Below are positions 51,043-60,524 of a stretch of 64,000 nucleotides of DNA, piece by piece. Every line of letters begins with the position of its first letter. Position 1 is the first letter of the stretch. The position numbers and the translations under genes are program-made. The notes under the pieces were generated by a model. The model was given only the letters and a program-made list of their open reading frames with translations, ran no database searches and was not told the DNA's origin. This DNA comes from Flavobacterium cucumis (GTDB lineage Bacteria; Bacteroidota; Bacteroidia; Flavobacteriales; Flavobacteriaceae): contig NZ_FRYK01000001.1 of NCBI RefSeq assembly GCF_900148835.1, forward strand, positions 372,001-436,000, in the 5' to 3' direction.

Positions 51043-51780
51043 TTATTGCAGTTTGAATACAATCGGTTGACTGTACTTTACTTTTACAGGTTTACCTCTT
51101 TGAAGACCAGGCTTGAACTTAGGTAATTTTGAAATTACTCTTTCTGCCTCTTTTTCAAGTAATTCACCTCCTTTTGGTCCTTTAACTTGAATATCTGTAA
51201 TACTTCCATCTTTTGCTATGATAAATAAAACAGACACTCTTCCTTGAATTTCTTGTTCCATAGCTCTTTCTGGATACTGTTGATTTTTTCTGATGTGTTT
51301 CGTCATTTGTTCTTGAAAACACTCTAACTGTTTGCTTTTCGGAACGTTTTCACATCCAGGAAAAATTGGAATTTGCTCAATTACAGCGAACGGTATTTCT
51401 TCATCAAAAACCTCTTCAGATGTACCTCCTTCATCACCGAAGTTTGATGCTTGAACTACTACTACAGGTTTATTTTCATCAACTTCTGTAGTTTCAATTT
51501 TCTTTTCTTCAATAACAATTTTATCTTCTACAACTTGAATTACTTCAGGTGCAGGTGGTGGTGGTGGTGGCAATTTTTGTGCAGGTGGCATTGTTAAAAT
51601 AACATCTTCATCTTCCACAAAGTTCTCTTGAATACTTAATGTTTCAACTACAACCTTTGGATCTTCAGACTTCATTTCAATAGCAACGTATGTTAACAAC
51701 AAAACTGCTGCAAGACCAATCTGGAAATAGAGTGAACTATTTCTCTTTGGATCAACATTAGGGTTTTTCTTTAATTCCAT
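51043..51780 (-). CDS. Energy transducer TonB, first of tandem pair
   Basis: TonB-type protein of 245 residues: membrane anchor (about 18-36), a linker with a proline run (LPPPPPPAPEV, about 70-80), and a TonB C-terminal domain (about 135-245) with FPGCENVPKSKQLECF (C143 and C154), GRVSVLFIIAKDGSITDIQV and VKYSQPIVFKLQ. The intact linker and domain suggest a working TonB. The gene is separated from its paralogue by its own terminator, so the pair is not a simple operon. Confidence 0.93.
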   Translation of the reverse strand: MELKKNPNVDPKRNSSLYFQIGLAAVLLLTYVAIEMKSEDPKVVVETLSIQENFVEDEDVILTMPPAQKLPPPPPPAPEVIQVVEDKIVIEEKKIETTEVDENKPVVVVQASNFGDEGGTSEEVFDEEIPFAVIEQIPIFPGCENVPKSKQLECFQEQMTKHIRKNQQYPERAMEQEIQGRVSVLFIIAKDGSITDIQVKGPKGGELLEKEAERVISKLPKFKPGLQRGKPVKVKYSQPIVFKLQ

Positions 51781-51822
51781 AATTTAATTTTGAGGTACTA
51801 ATATAGTTAATAATAGAACTAT

Positions 51823-52200
51823 TTATTTTTTAAATCTAAATGTTTTCACTACAAAAAATCCTAATAAAACGCCGCCAAAATTCGCTACGATATCACTAAA
51901 ATCTGCTTGTCTATTTTGCGTAAACATCCCTTGTAAAACTTCAATAATTATGCCAAAAATAAGAATAAAAATAAGAATACAAAAATTTAACCTATTTTCT
52001 TTTTTCTTTCTGTTCAATGCAACAAACCAAAGCAAGAATAGTACAAAATAAAATATAAAATGTACCATCTTATCATTTCCTACTATAGAAATGTTTGGAA
52101 TACTATTAATTCTTGCTAAACTGCCAATCAAGATTCCGATTGTCCAAAATATCGCAAGAAAAAGAAACCTACGCTCCAATAAGTGCTTTATAATCTTCAC
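51823..52200 (-). CDS. VanZ family membrane protein
   Basis: Membrane protein of up to 125 residues with four transmembrane segments (about 12-30, 45-62, 70-90, 102-120), including [16 protein letters not shown] and the [14 protein letters not shown] motif near the end, which are typical of the VanZ family. Its role is unknown outside glycopeptide resistance clusters. A GTG at 52200 gives a 32-bp overlap with gcvH; a TTG at 52179 is an alternative start with a shorter overlap. It is co-transcribed with gcvH. Confidence 0.83.
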   Translation of the reverse strand: MKIIKHLLERRFLFLAIFWTIGILIGSLARINSIPNISIVGNDKMVHFIFYFVLFLLWFVALNRKKKENRLNFCILIFILIFGIIIEVLQGMFTQNRQADFSDIVANFGGVLLGFFVVKTFRFKK

Positions 52201-52549
52201 TTGTTAAAAGAGAAGCAACTTCAGATGCATCAGAAATTTTAACTTTTACCATCCAACCATCTCCATAAGGATCCGTATTCACCGTCTCAGGGCTTGACTC
52301 TAATGAATCGTTAAATTCAATAATTTCACCAGATAATGGCAAAAACAAGTCTGAAACTGTTTTTACAGCTTCAACTGTTCCAAAAACCTCATCTTTCGCT
52401 AAAGATTGATCTAATGTTTCTACTTCAACATAAACAATATCACCTAACTCTTTCTGAGCAAAATCGGTAATCCCTACAGTTGCAATATCGCCTTCTACTA
52501 GAACCCATTCATGATCTTTAGTGTATTTTAAATTTGCTGGTATATTCAT
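52169..52549 (-). CDS. gcvH: Glycine cleavage system H protein
   Basis: Lipoyl-carrying protein of 126 residues of the glycine cleavage system. The lipoylated lysine is in [13 protein letters not shown]; the opening [10 protein letters not shown] and the closing [11 protein letters not shown] are typical. The start at 52549 (MNIPANLK) is supported by a promoter element 22-29 bases upstream. Other glycine cleavage genes are not in the window. The association with sprA and vanZ seems conserved in Flavobacterium. Confidence 0.96.
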   Translation of the reverse strand: MNIPANLKYTKDHEWVLVEGDIATVGITDFAQKELGDIVYVEVETLDQSLAKDEVFGTVEAVKTVSDLFLPLSGEIIEFNDSLESSPETVNTDPYGDGWMVKVKISDASEVASLLTSEDYKALIGA

Positions 52550-52570
52550 CTTAATTTGTTTTTTGATGCA

Positions 52571-52578
52571 CAAATGTA
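52571..52578 (-). promoter_or_regulatory. TAnnTTTG promoter element for gcvH
   Basis: TACATTTG on the minus strand at 52578-52571, 22 bases before the ATG at 52549. The gap between sprA and gcvH (52550-52676) shows no hairpin terminator. Confidence 0.5.
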
Positions 52579-52676
52579 ATTTTATTTATTGAATTGAAAA
52601 AAATGTTTTTGTGATTTTTTATTCAATTTCGAAATAGCTTTTCTTTTTCAATCCGTACCCCAACTTATTATTTTAT

Positions 52677-55600
52677 TTAGTTACCAAAATTATATCGCAG
52701 TGTAAATCCTCCTCTAATATTTGTAATAGGAAAAGAAGTTGATATAACCGCTTGTGAGAACTGATGGTCATAGAAAAAAATAGCGGTTAAATTTCTACTA
52801 AAAGAATAATCTGCTGTAACTTTTATTGACCACAAATCTTGTCCGCCACCAAGTTGATTGTTATCATAATCAAGATAACGAACAATAGTATTGTTTTTTC
52901 TTAAAGAAAAATCAGCTTTTATATTAATATCACTTTTTATAATACCCGAAACATTATCAGCTAATGCAGAATTAATCGTAACATCTTTGATTCTGTATCC
53001 CAAACCTATTATATATTCGTTACCCACAACTTCGGTAAGCAGGTTATTGTCAAAACTCATATTCAAAGTCCTATCCTTCTTGATTTCAGCCAAGATTTTA
53101 AGTGAATTTTTAAGGGTAACATCTACTTTTACTAATGGATTAAACTGTTCTGTTAAATTCACATTAGAAATCAATTTACTAGCATAAAAATTCTGATTGG
53201 CATCTGTAGGGCTTTCATTTAAATTAGATCTAAAAGCATTTACATTATAACTTGCTCGATATCCATGCTGAATAGAAAAAGTACTAAATTTGTCCTTAAA
53301 CCATTTGTATCGCATTAACCCGGTATATTTTATAGTCCAATTAGGAAGTGGTATGTTTCTAAAAACTCCCGTTGCTACTTTATCAGCACTCTGACCTGAA
53401 TAGGCCGCTATAAATGCAGGCAACAAAACTTGTTGGCTATTTTTCCCAAACCCTACTGGATAACCTTCCGCATCGCGTATCACCGGAGTACCTAGATTTG
53501 CATAATAACGTTCCCCCAAACGATTAGCAACAACTAATCGATTATCTCTAAAATCTTGAAATGCTTGTGAAAAATTTAAATCGCTTTGCTGGAAAGAGGT
53601 TTGAATTAGTATTGTAGATATATTGAAATTTCCAAAATCATAAGGAGAACGTGAATTATATTGCCCAGACGAAACATCATATTGTTCTGAAAAATTATAG
53701 GCGTAGGTTCTATCAGCACTTAAATCAATTTTAAAATCAGGAAAAACTTCCATCTGGGCCGTTACATTTAGCTTTTTGTTTTGAACTTGTGTGAAATTTT
53801 GATTAAACTCTGGAAATGTTGTCAACCAACCGTTTCTTGCTGCCTCGTAACGAACATCATCCTGACTACCAAATACAAAACCTAATGTAGGCTTTGATGA
53901 CCCAAAAAATCCTAATCCTGGCAAATATCCTGGCAAAATTGTTCCTTTATTCTCCGTGTAATTTAATTGGATGTTCTTTACACTTGTAACAAACCCTATC
54001 AAACCACTCATAAAAACATTACGCTCTGTATTAATGTTTTTATTGGCCGCTACAACTTTTTGCCCTGGTTTTGGTATCGCATTTTTATCTTTTGATGAAT
54101 CCTTTGTTTTTACTCTTTTGTTTTTTGTTAGCCCAATATACTTATAAAAAGCATCCATATTCAAAGTGGTATTCAACTTATGGGAACTTGCATTTTGAAT
54201 GGTATTTCCTAATTGATATTGTGTCCCATCTTCCGCCAATATAGAAGAAAAAGCATCAGATGAGCGCTGCCAATTATAATCACCTGTATAGGTATAAGTA
54301 GATTTGACAAAACTAAAAAGAGGTATTTTGTTAATAGGTAAATCATAATTAACAACCAATTGCTGATTGTGCTGGTTTGACTCGCCAATATTCCAATAAT
54401 CATCCCAAATACCTAAACCATCAATTGGAAGGTTATTTTCATCTAAATAATTTCTAACAATATTATTGGATGAAGCTGTATAATTAAACCTAAGTGATTT
54501 GGTAAGATTATAATTGACACCATAGTTGTAATTAAAAAAGTAATTACGTCTGTACAAATCTCCCAATCCAATTCCCTGTACCTCTGCCAATCTAAAACGT
54601 TGTTTGTTGAATTGTCTCAAAATTGTTGAACTAAAAGATATATTGGTAGGCAAGAAATTAAAATTAAAATCAGAAAGCATTTTGTAATACCCACTTTTCT
54701 TTAGTGATTTTGAATTTTTGAATGGTTCTATAGCCAACGGTTTAAACGCATAAGCATAATCTACTGACGACCTGTTTTGTTTATCAATTAAGTCTTCTAT
54801 TTCAAAATCGTGATGCTCTGTTTCATTAAGAGAGTACGAAAGGGTTAAATTTTCAACATCATAAAAATGAGCTTTCTTTTCAGGATTTTTCTCTTTTCTA
54901 ACTCCAATAAAATTAATACTAGTACGTTTAGTATAATCAATTGCTCGATTTCTAACATTCTCTCGCTGACTAGGATCTGTAATATCCAACAACTGATCAA
55001 GTTCAATATCTTGATTTAAAGGATCAAATTTAGGCGTAATTGTTTCCTCTCCAACAGCATAATTGAACGGTAAATTAATACCCCATTTTTTTGGCAACAA
55101 CTTTCCAAGACTAATGTTCGTTACAATATCATATTGAAAAACATCTTCTCTACTTCTTTCATTTGGCCCTTGCTCTAACGCTCCAAAACCAATCGTATTA
55201 ACACGAGTCGTAGCAGAAACATTTGCAAAATCAGCTAAATTGGTATCCACATTTGCTACTGCTGCATACCCTCCTTTATTATCCATATCAGAAATACGAA
55301 GTTCGTTAAACCAAACTTCACCTCGTTGAACTGCTCCTGATTTATTTTTAATACCAATCATTAAGGTTCTAACTAAACCAATATTTGGATTACCTTTTAT
55401 TCCTAACGTTAGTTTATTATTTGACGAACCCAAATCTTCTTCTTCTATAAAACCAATCCCATTAGGATCTGAAAAATCTATAGAGGGGTCATTTTGAAGT
55501 TTTAAAATCTTTAGGCTGGTTAAAAGGGCTAATGGTAATTCAATTTCATTAGCTAATGGCCAAATAGCCTCTGGTGTAGAAGCTCCAAATTGCGATACTT

Positions 55601-58600
55601 TCAAAGGAATTTCAACTTGATAAAAATTATCGGTAAAGTCATTCCCAAAACGAATAAAAGCCGTTAATTCATCATCATCTAAATCTCCAGCCTGCACAGC
55701 TTCTGCATGTAAAAACATTCTTAATTTTTTGTATTGACGCATATCAATACTAACATTTTTGAAAACCGCTCTTGAATCATTGTTTTCTAAACCATTCGCA
55801 GTTCCACCTAATTTATCATAAACTCGTAATGAAAGTGATTGTTCGTTTTGATTTATAACAGTATTATTATTATAGAGTTGCTCACGAACAACTCCTGGCG
55901 GTGTAACATAGTTAATAGGACTTCTATCTCCATTTTCCTGAACATTTAATGCCACTACATCAAAACCTGTATTGTCATCATCTACATTTGGATCATTAAT
56001 ATCTAAAGTGTTTACAAATCTTCTCCATTCTCCCCTAACCAAATCAAGGGCGCCAAATCGAAGAGTAATATCATCTCTAAATCCTGTTAAATACATCCTC
56101 ATAAATCGTATAGAACGAAAATCTGATATAGGACCTACTTTATTATTTGGATTATTAATAAATTCTAAAATTGGTATTTTATAGAGAATCCATCTCACTT
56201 TCCCTGTAGAACCATTAGGTAAAATCACATTGTTATCCTCTCTGTAATCTGCTATGAAATTTTGCCCAACTGGAACTGCCGCTTCTGGATATTCTTCAAA
56301 ATCAACTTCAAATTTGTAATAGGCATTAATCGTATTCATCGTATTATCCCTATTAATATCTTCTACATCTGGAAAAGTTGTATTCCCTCTATTGGTATCT
56401 GTAACATTTACTGGAGAGTTTCCTTCAACACCATTATAATTTTTATATCGTGTCACAACATCTCCCGAGGAATTTAAGTAAAATTGATAATTATCCGCAG
56501 CGGGATCGGGCTGAGAAGCGAATTGTGAAAACTTAACGGCTTCGTCTGAGTCAATTAACCCATCAAAACCAGCATCTTGTACTGCTCTGTTCCCTTCTGA
56601 GGTGTCAAAAGCATAGATTAAAGATTGTGAAGCTGGTGTTTCTCCCCAAGACGAACCAACAGTAGATTGTGTCGAACCTGATTCTGGCAAACCGTTTTCA
56701 AATAATTTTTTTCCATCACTCAATACATCCTCTGATATTTCTCCTAAGTTAAAAACCAATTTACCTGTATTCGTTGGATCTGTTCTATCACCAGCATTTC
56801 CATAATACGGATCCATAACCCAAAATTGAATGTACTCAACATTAGATTGTTCAAAATTTGTAGAGTTTATAGCTCTTGTAATTCCAGCCCAATTTTCTGG
56901 AGCTTCCAAATCGGGAAACTGATTCGTCGATGCCAAATTCGGATTAAAATTATAAGGTCCTCTATCCTTAGGGTAGTAAGTCAAATCAAGTGTGTTAATC
57001 ACTGTAGATTGCCCCTGAGCTATATCTGTGACTGGATAAAGTTCTCTACTAAAAATTCTTCGTGTTTTATTAAATGAAAGATCGTCTTGATTGATTCCCG
57101 AAGGAGTTTGCACGTAAAAAACTGGATCAATAGAATACCATGACATTTTAGCTCTCTTGTATCCAATGGAAATATCATTTACAGGAGGTTCATTTGCGTT
57201 TGGTATTCCGTCGAAATTTTCTTCTAAAGGAACGCTGGACAAGCTCCATGCTAATGGCGACCTTAAATCGATACTAGATTGAGAACCTTCAAAATCATCA
57301 ATATAAGTTGTAGCCTCACCATTAAATTGATCTGTTTTAGACGCACCTGGTTTCAAGTAAGCAATTTCGCCTCTAAAAGAAAAATTAGATGGAACATCTG
57401 TATCTATATTAGGTAATTTATTAACCAATCTGGTTAAAAAAGGAATTTCAGTAGAAAAATTAGCGTTGAATCCAAAAATAGTATTATTAACAGATTCTTG
57501 TCCGTAATTTGACTTAGTTGTAAATGGTCGCTCCGACATGTTTAAAACTGTTCCCCCAATTAAAAACTTATCATTGAATTTGTGTTCCACGTTTAGTCCC
57601 CAGAATCTTCTAGTTTGTTGACCAAAAATGGAATTATTCTCTACAGAAACCTCTATCGGAGTATTAGAAGCTTGGAGTGAAGGATCAATAATATTAACTT
57701 TTCCCATTTGATAATTCACGGTATAATCAACACCTTCAACTAAAAGTCTTCCTCCAGCTGTTACAACTACCGAACCTTGGGGCACATTAAAAGCTCCTAT
57801 GGGAATTCCATCACCTCCCATAGACTTATAGCGTCCTTTTAATTGAAACTTATTCTTTGCGCTTTCTTGTAGTGCAGCGGCTTGTGTACTCTTGTAAAGA
57901 CTTCGGAATACATATTTTGCTTGATTTGAATTATACGTTAAAGCTGCATCATAATCTTCTGCTTGCGTATTTAAGTCTAACTTGTCAAACAAATGCTTAC
58001 CAAAAGGCTCAACTGTAGTAAAAATAATTCTTCCCTTTTCGGAATCTACAGTTAATCCTGGTATAAAATCAAAAAAACCATCACCTCCTGCCTGAGGATC
58101 GTTGGTGTAATTCAATTTATCCAAATTAAACACCTTTAACAATGGTGTTTGTGTTACTTCATATGGTAGATTTAAATTGGGGTTATTCTCATCTGGGAAT
58201 GGATCTAAACCAGTTTTGGATATATAATTTAAAGGTGAAGGATCTGTATAAAGAATATTCAATTTAAAATCTTCTTGTTGCAGTTGATAACCTCCTGGAA
58301 TTTGATAAATATTCTTCATCATTAAATTCCATATTGGCATAGTATATTTTGGATCAACACCACCAATTTGATATTCTGTAACCGTTAAATTACTCTTTAA
58401 CAATTTCAAAATCAACGCTTGCGAGCTAGGAACTCCGGAATTATTTACATTAGTCGCATCTACCCCATCTGTGCCAAATTCTCCCACTTGATAAACTTCA
58501 CCTCCAACCGTGTATTGGTACGCTACAGCTAAGACTTCGTCATTGGTTAATTTTTGATTTAATGAAATATAACCTAGTTGAGGATGAAACGTAAATTCAG

Positions 58601-59933
58601 AAGCCGTTAATTTTCTTGCATTTTCAAGTTTTGCAAAATCAATACCTTCGGCCATACCTGAAATATTGAATCCATTTAAAGCTGAAGACACATCTCGTAT
58701 TGCGCTATTCAAAAAGTTATTACCTATGGAAGAGGGATCAAATTTATTATTACTATTTTTGGAAGGAGTATCTGGGCTAACGTTGTAAAACGTTGGATTT
58801 GATGTTAAATCTACATGAACGGTTTCTTGAGGCAAAACACCCGTTAAAGGACCTTCTCCTAAGTCTTGAAGAGCCACAATATTCCTAAGATTATTTTCTG
58901 TAGAATTTACTCTATTTTGTTTGTTCGTAATCCATACTTCAATTCTTGTGATTTGCACGCGTGAATTAACATAAGGATAGGTTTCCAATGCACTGTTGTA
59001 TCTATCTCTAAAATATTGTGATAAAAAATAATGTCGATCCGAATCATAATCTAAAGCAAATAATTCAAACTCTTGTAAGGTACCTCCCCCTTGTGAAGTT
59101 AATGATCTCGTCTGAGATTTTTGCTCTGAAAAAACACCTGTAAATGTAGTTTTACCAAATTGAAGTTGGGTTTTAACTCCAAATAAACTTTGCGCACCTC
59201 GAACTAACGAATTTGACAAAGGAAAACTAACATTACCCACTTCTATTTTTTGAACAATATCATCCTCAGTCGGGGTATACTCTAACTTTATTAAATTCTG
59301 AAAAGCAAATGTAGATTGAGTATCATAATTTACATTAACATTTAATCGTGTTCCCACTTTTCCTTGCAAACCCACACTAATTCTTTGATCAAAATCAAAA
59401 CTAGTGGTTCTTCTGTTCCTGGGTGAGAAAGATGGATTATCTTGTTTCGTGAAACGAACTCCTAGATCCAATTCAACCGATCCTGTAGGCTTAACATCTA
59501 TTGTGTTACTTCCAAAAATAGATTCGAAGAATTTAGAATTGACGTAATACCTTGGCAATAAATCTTTTTTAGCTTCTTCGGAACCCGCCTTTTTACCATC
59601 AATTGCAGCTGACTTTTCTTGATAGTATTTTCGCATTTGCTCGCGAAAAACCAATTCTTGATATTGTTTTGGCGTTAAAATCAAGGGGTAATTTATATTA
59701 AAACCATCAACCGAACTTGTATAAATATAACGATCTGATTTGGCATCGTAGCTGTAGGCTTCTAAAATACTTTTAGGGTTTGGTATATCTAGTTTTCCTA
59801 AATCCACTCCTTTTTTTATAGTATCTTGCTGCTCTACATCCACCTGAGCTTGAAGTGGAAAACAAAACAACATTAAAATAAGTACAAAACTATACTTAAT
59901 ATCGCTAATCACTTTAAATGCCGTTTCTTTCAA
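52677..59933 (-). CDS. sprA: T9SS outer membrane translocon SprA
   Basis: Giant outer-membrane protein of 2418 residues; SprA (Sov in P. gingivalis) forms a very large single-chain beta barrel through which type IX cargo crosses the outer membrane. The sequence has a signal peptide (about 1-29, ending QAQ), a repeated N-terminal motif region, long stretches of alternating barrel strands rich in aromatic and Asn residues, and a C-terminus ending in RYNFGN. Length is close to the family norm, with no frameshift. It lies 3 bp after ruvA and is the anchor of the gliding region here. Without SprA, secretion and gliding fail in known species. Confidence 0.95.
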   Translation of the reverse strand: MKETAFKVISDIKYSFVLILMLFCFPLQAQVDVEQQDTIKKGVDLGKLDIPNPKSILEAYSYDAKSDRYIYTSSVDGFNINYPLILTPKQYQELVFREQMRKYYQEKSAAIDGKKAGSEEAKKDLLPRYYVNSKFFESIFGSNTIDVKPTGSVELDLGVRFTKQDNPSFSPRNRRTTSFDFDQRISVGLQGKVGTRLNVNVNYDTQSTFAFQNLIKLEYTPTEDDIVQKIEVGNVSFPLSNSLVRGAQSLFGVKTQLQFGKTTFTGVFSEQKSQTRSLTSQGGGTLQEFELFALDYDSDRHYFLSQYFRDRYNSALETYPYVNSRVQITRIEVWITNKQNRVNSTENNLRNIVALQDLGEGPLTGVLPQETVHVDLTSNPTFYNVSPDTPSKNSNNKFDPSSIGNNFLNSAIRDVSSALNGFNISGMAEGIDFAKLENARKLTASEFTFHPQLGYISLNQKLTNDEVLAVAYQYTVGGEVYQVGEFGTDGVDATNVNNSGVPSSQALILKLLKSNLTVTEYQIGGVDPKYTMPIWNLMMKNIYQIPGGYQLQQEDFKLNILYTDPSPLNYISKTGLDPFPDENNPNLNLPYEVTQTPLLKVFNLDKLNYTNDPQAGGDGFFDFIPGLTVDSEKGRIIFTTVEPFGKHLFDKLDLNTQAEDYDAALTYNSNQAKYVFRSLYKSTQAAALQESAKNKFQLKGRYKSMGGDGIPIGAFNVPQGSVVVTAGGRLLVEGVDYTVNYQMGKVNIIDPSLQASNTPIEVSVENNSIFGQQTRRFWGLNVEHKFNDKFLIGGTVLNMSERPFTTKSNYGQESVNNTIFGFNANFSTEIPFLTRLVNKLPNIDTDVPSNFSFRGEIAYLKPGASKTDQFNGEATTYIDDFEGSQSSIDLRSPLAWSLSSVPLEENFDGIPNANEPPVNDISIGYKRAKMSWYSIDPVFYVQTPSGINQDDLSFNKTRRIFSRELYPVTDIAQGQSTVINTLDLTYYPKDRGPYNFNPNLASTNQFPDLEAPENWAGITRAINSTNFEQSNVEYIQFWVMDPYYGNAGDRTDPTNTGKLVFNLGEISEDVLSDGKKLFENGLPESGSTQSTVGSSWGETPASQSLIYAFDTSEGNRAVQDAGFDGLIDSDEAVKFSQFASQPDPAADNYQFYLNSSGDVVTRYKNYNGVEGNSPVNVTDTNRGNTTFPDVEDINRDNTMNTINAYYKFEVDFEEYPEAAVPVGQNFIADYREDNNVILPNGSTGKVRWILYKIPILEFINNPNNKVGPISDFRSIRFMRMYLTGFRDDITLRFGALDLVRGEWRRFVNTLDINDPNVDDDNTGFDVVALNVQENGDRSPINYVTPPGVVREQLYNNNTVINQNEQSLSLRVYDKLGGTANGLENNDSRAVFKNVSIDMRQYKKLRMFLHAEAVQAGDLDDDELTAFIRFGNDFTDNFYQVEIPLKVSQFGASTPEAIWPLANEIELPLALLTSLKILKLQNDPSIDFSDPNGIGFIEEEDLGSSNNKLTLGIKGNPNIGLVRTLMIGIKNKSGAVQRGEVWFNELRISDMDNKGGYAAVANVDTNLADFANVSATTRVNTIGFGALEQGPNERSREDVFQYDIVTNISLGKLLPKKWGINLPFNYAVGEETITPKFDPLNQDIELDQLLDITDPSQRENVRNRAIDYTKRTSINFIGVRKEKNPEKKAHFYDVENLTLSYSLNETEHHDFEIEDLIDKQNRSSVDYAYAFKPLAIEPFKNSKSLKKSGYYKMLSDFNFNFLPTNISFSSTILRQFNKQRFRLAEVQGIGLGDLYRRNYFFNYNYGVNYNLTKSLRFNYTASSNNIVRNYLDENNLPIDGLGIWDDYWNIGESNQHNQQLVVNYDLPINKIPLFSFVKSTYTYTGDYNWQRSSDAFSSILAEDGTQYQLGNTIQNASSHKLNTTLNMDAFYKYIGLTKNKRVKTKDSSKDKNAIPKPGQKVVAANKNINTERNVFMSGLIGFVTSVKNIQLNYTENKGTILPGYLPGLGFFGSSKPTLGFVFGSQDDVRYEAARNGWLTTFPEFNQNFTQVQNKKLNVTAQMEVFPDFKIDLSADRTYAYNFSEQYDVSSGQYNSRSPYDFGNFNISTILIQTSFQQSDLNFSQAFQDFRDNRLVVANRLGERYYANLGTPVIRDAEGYPVGFGKNSQQVLLPAFIAAYSGQSADKVATGVFRNIPLPNWTIKYTGLMRYKWFKDKFSTFSIQHGYRASYNVNAFRSNLNESPTDANQNFYASKLISNVNLTEQFNPLVKVDVTLKNSLKILAEIKKDRTLNMSFDNNLLTEVVGNEYIIGLGYRIKDVTINSALADNVSGIIKSDINIKADFSLRKNNTIVRYLDYDNNQLGGGQDLWSIKVTADYSFSRNLTAIFFYDHQFSQAVISTSFPITNIRGGFTLRYNFGN

Positions 59934-59936
59934 GTT

Positions 59937-60518
59937 TTATAAATTTTTTAAAGCTTGTTTTATTAAATCCTCAACAGAAGCATTTGGAGTGTCTTTGACA
60001 ATTTTATCTATGACTTTTTCTGCAGATTTCTTCACAAATCCTAAAACTTCTAAAGCAGATAACGCTTCATCTTTATTTGTATTGTTTTGAACTAGTGAAA
60101 CTTCATCCAAATTATACACTTTTAACACTTTCTCTTTAAGATCTAGTATAATACGTTGAGCAGTTTTAGCGCCTATCCCCTTCATTGATTGAATCGTGGC
60201 AACATCATTAGCTGCAATTGCCTGAATAATTTGACTAGGCGCTAGAGACGACAACATAGTTCGGGCTGTACTCGCTCCAACACCTGAAACCGAAAGCAAT
60301 AATTTAAATAATTCCCGTTCTTGTTTTTCTACAAAACCATACAAAGTATGCGCATCTTCTTTTATTTGTAAAAAAGTAAATAATTTCAAATTTTCTGAAT
60401 CTGGCAACAGTGAAAAAGTATGTAAGGATATATTAATATGATAACCCACACCATTACAATCGATGATTACTTCGGTTGGTGTTTTTTCAACTAATCTCCC
60501 TTGGATGTGTGCTATCAT
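59937..60518 (-). CDS. ruvA: Holliday junction branch migration protein RuvA
   Basis: Protein of 193 residues that binds four-way DNA junctions and loads RuvB. The N-terminal OB fold (MIAHIQGRLVEKTPTEVIIDCNGVGYHINI), helix-hairpin-helix motifs (LLSVSGVGASTARTMLS and IQSMKGIGAKTAQRIILDLK) and a C-terminal RuvB-binding helix bundle (ALSALEVLGF) are visible. It starts 6 bp after maeB and stops 3 bp before sprA, so it is co-transcribed with them. Confidence 0.97.
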   Translation of the reverse strand: MIAHIQGRLVEKTPTEVIIDCNGVGYHINISLHTFSLLPDSENLKLFTFLQIKEDAHTLYGFVEKQERELFKLLLSVSGVGASTARTMLSSLAPSQIIQAIAANDVATIQSMKGIGAKTAQRIILDLKEKVLKVYNLDEVSLVQNNTNKDEALSALEVLGFVKKSAEKVIDKIVKDTPNASVEDLIKQALKNL

Positions 60519-60524
60519 TTTAAT

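Noticed and set aside
51566..51600. GGT run as a possible slippage repeat
   Set aside because: It encodes the proline run of the TonB linker on the minus strand, a normal feature of the family.
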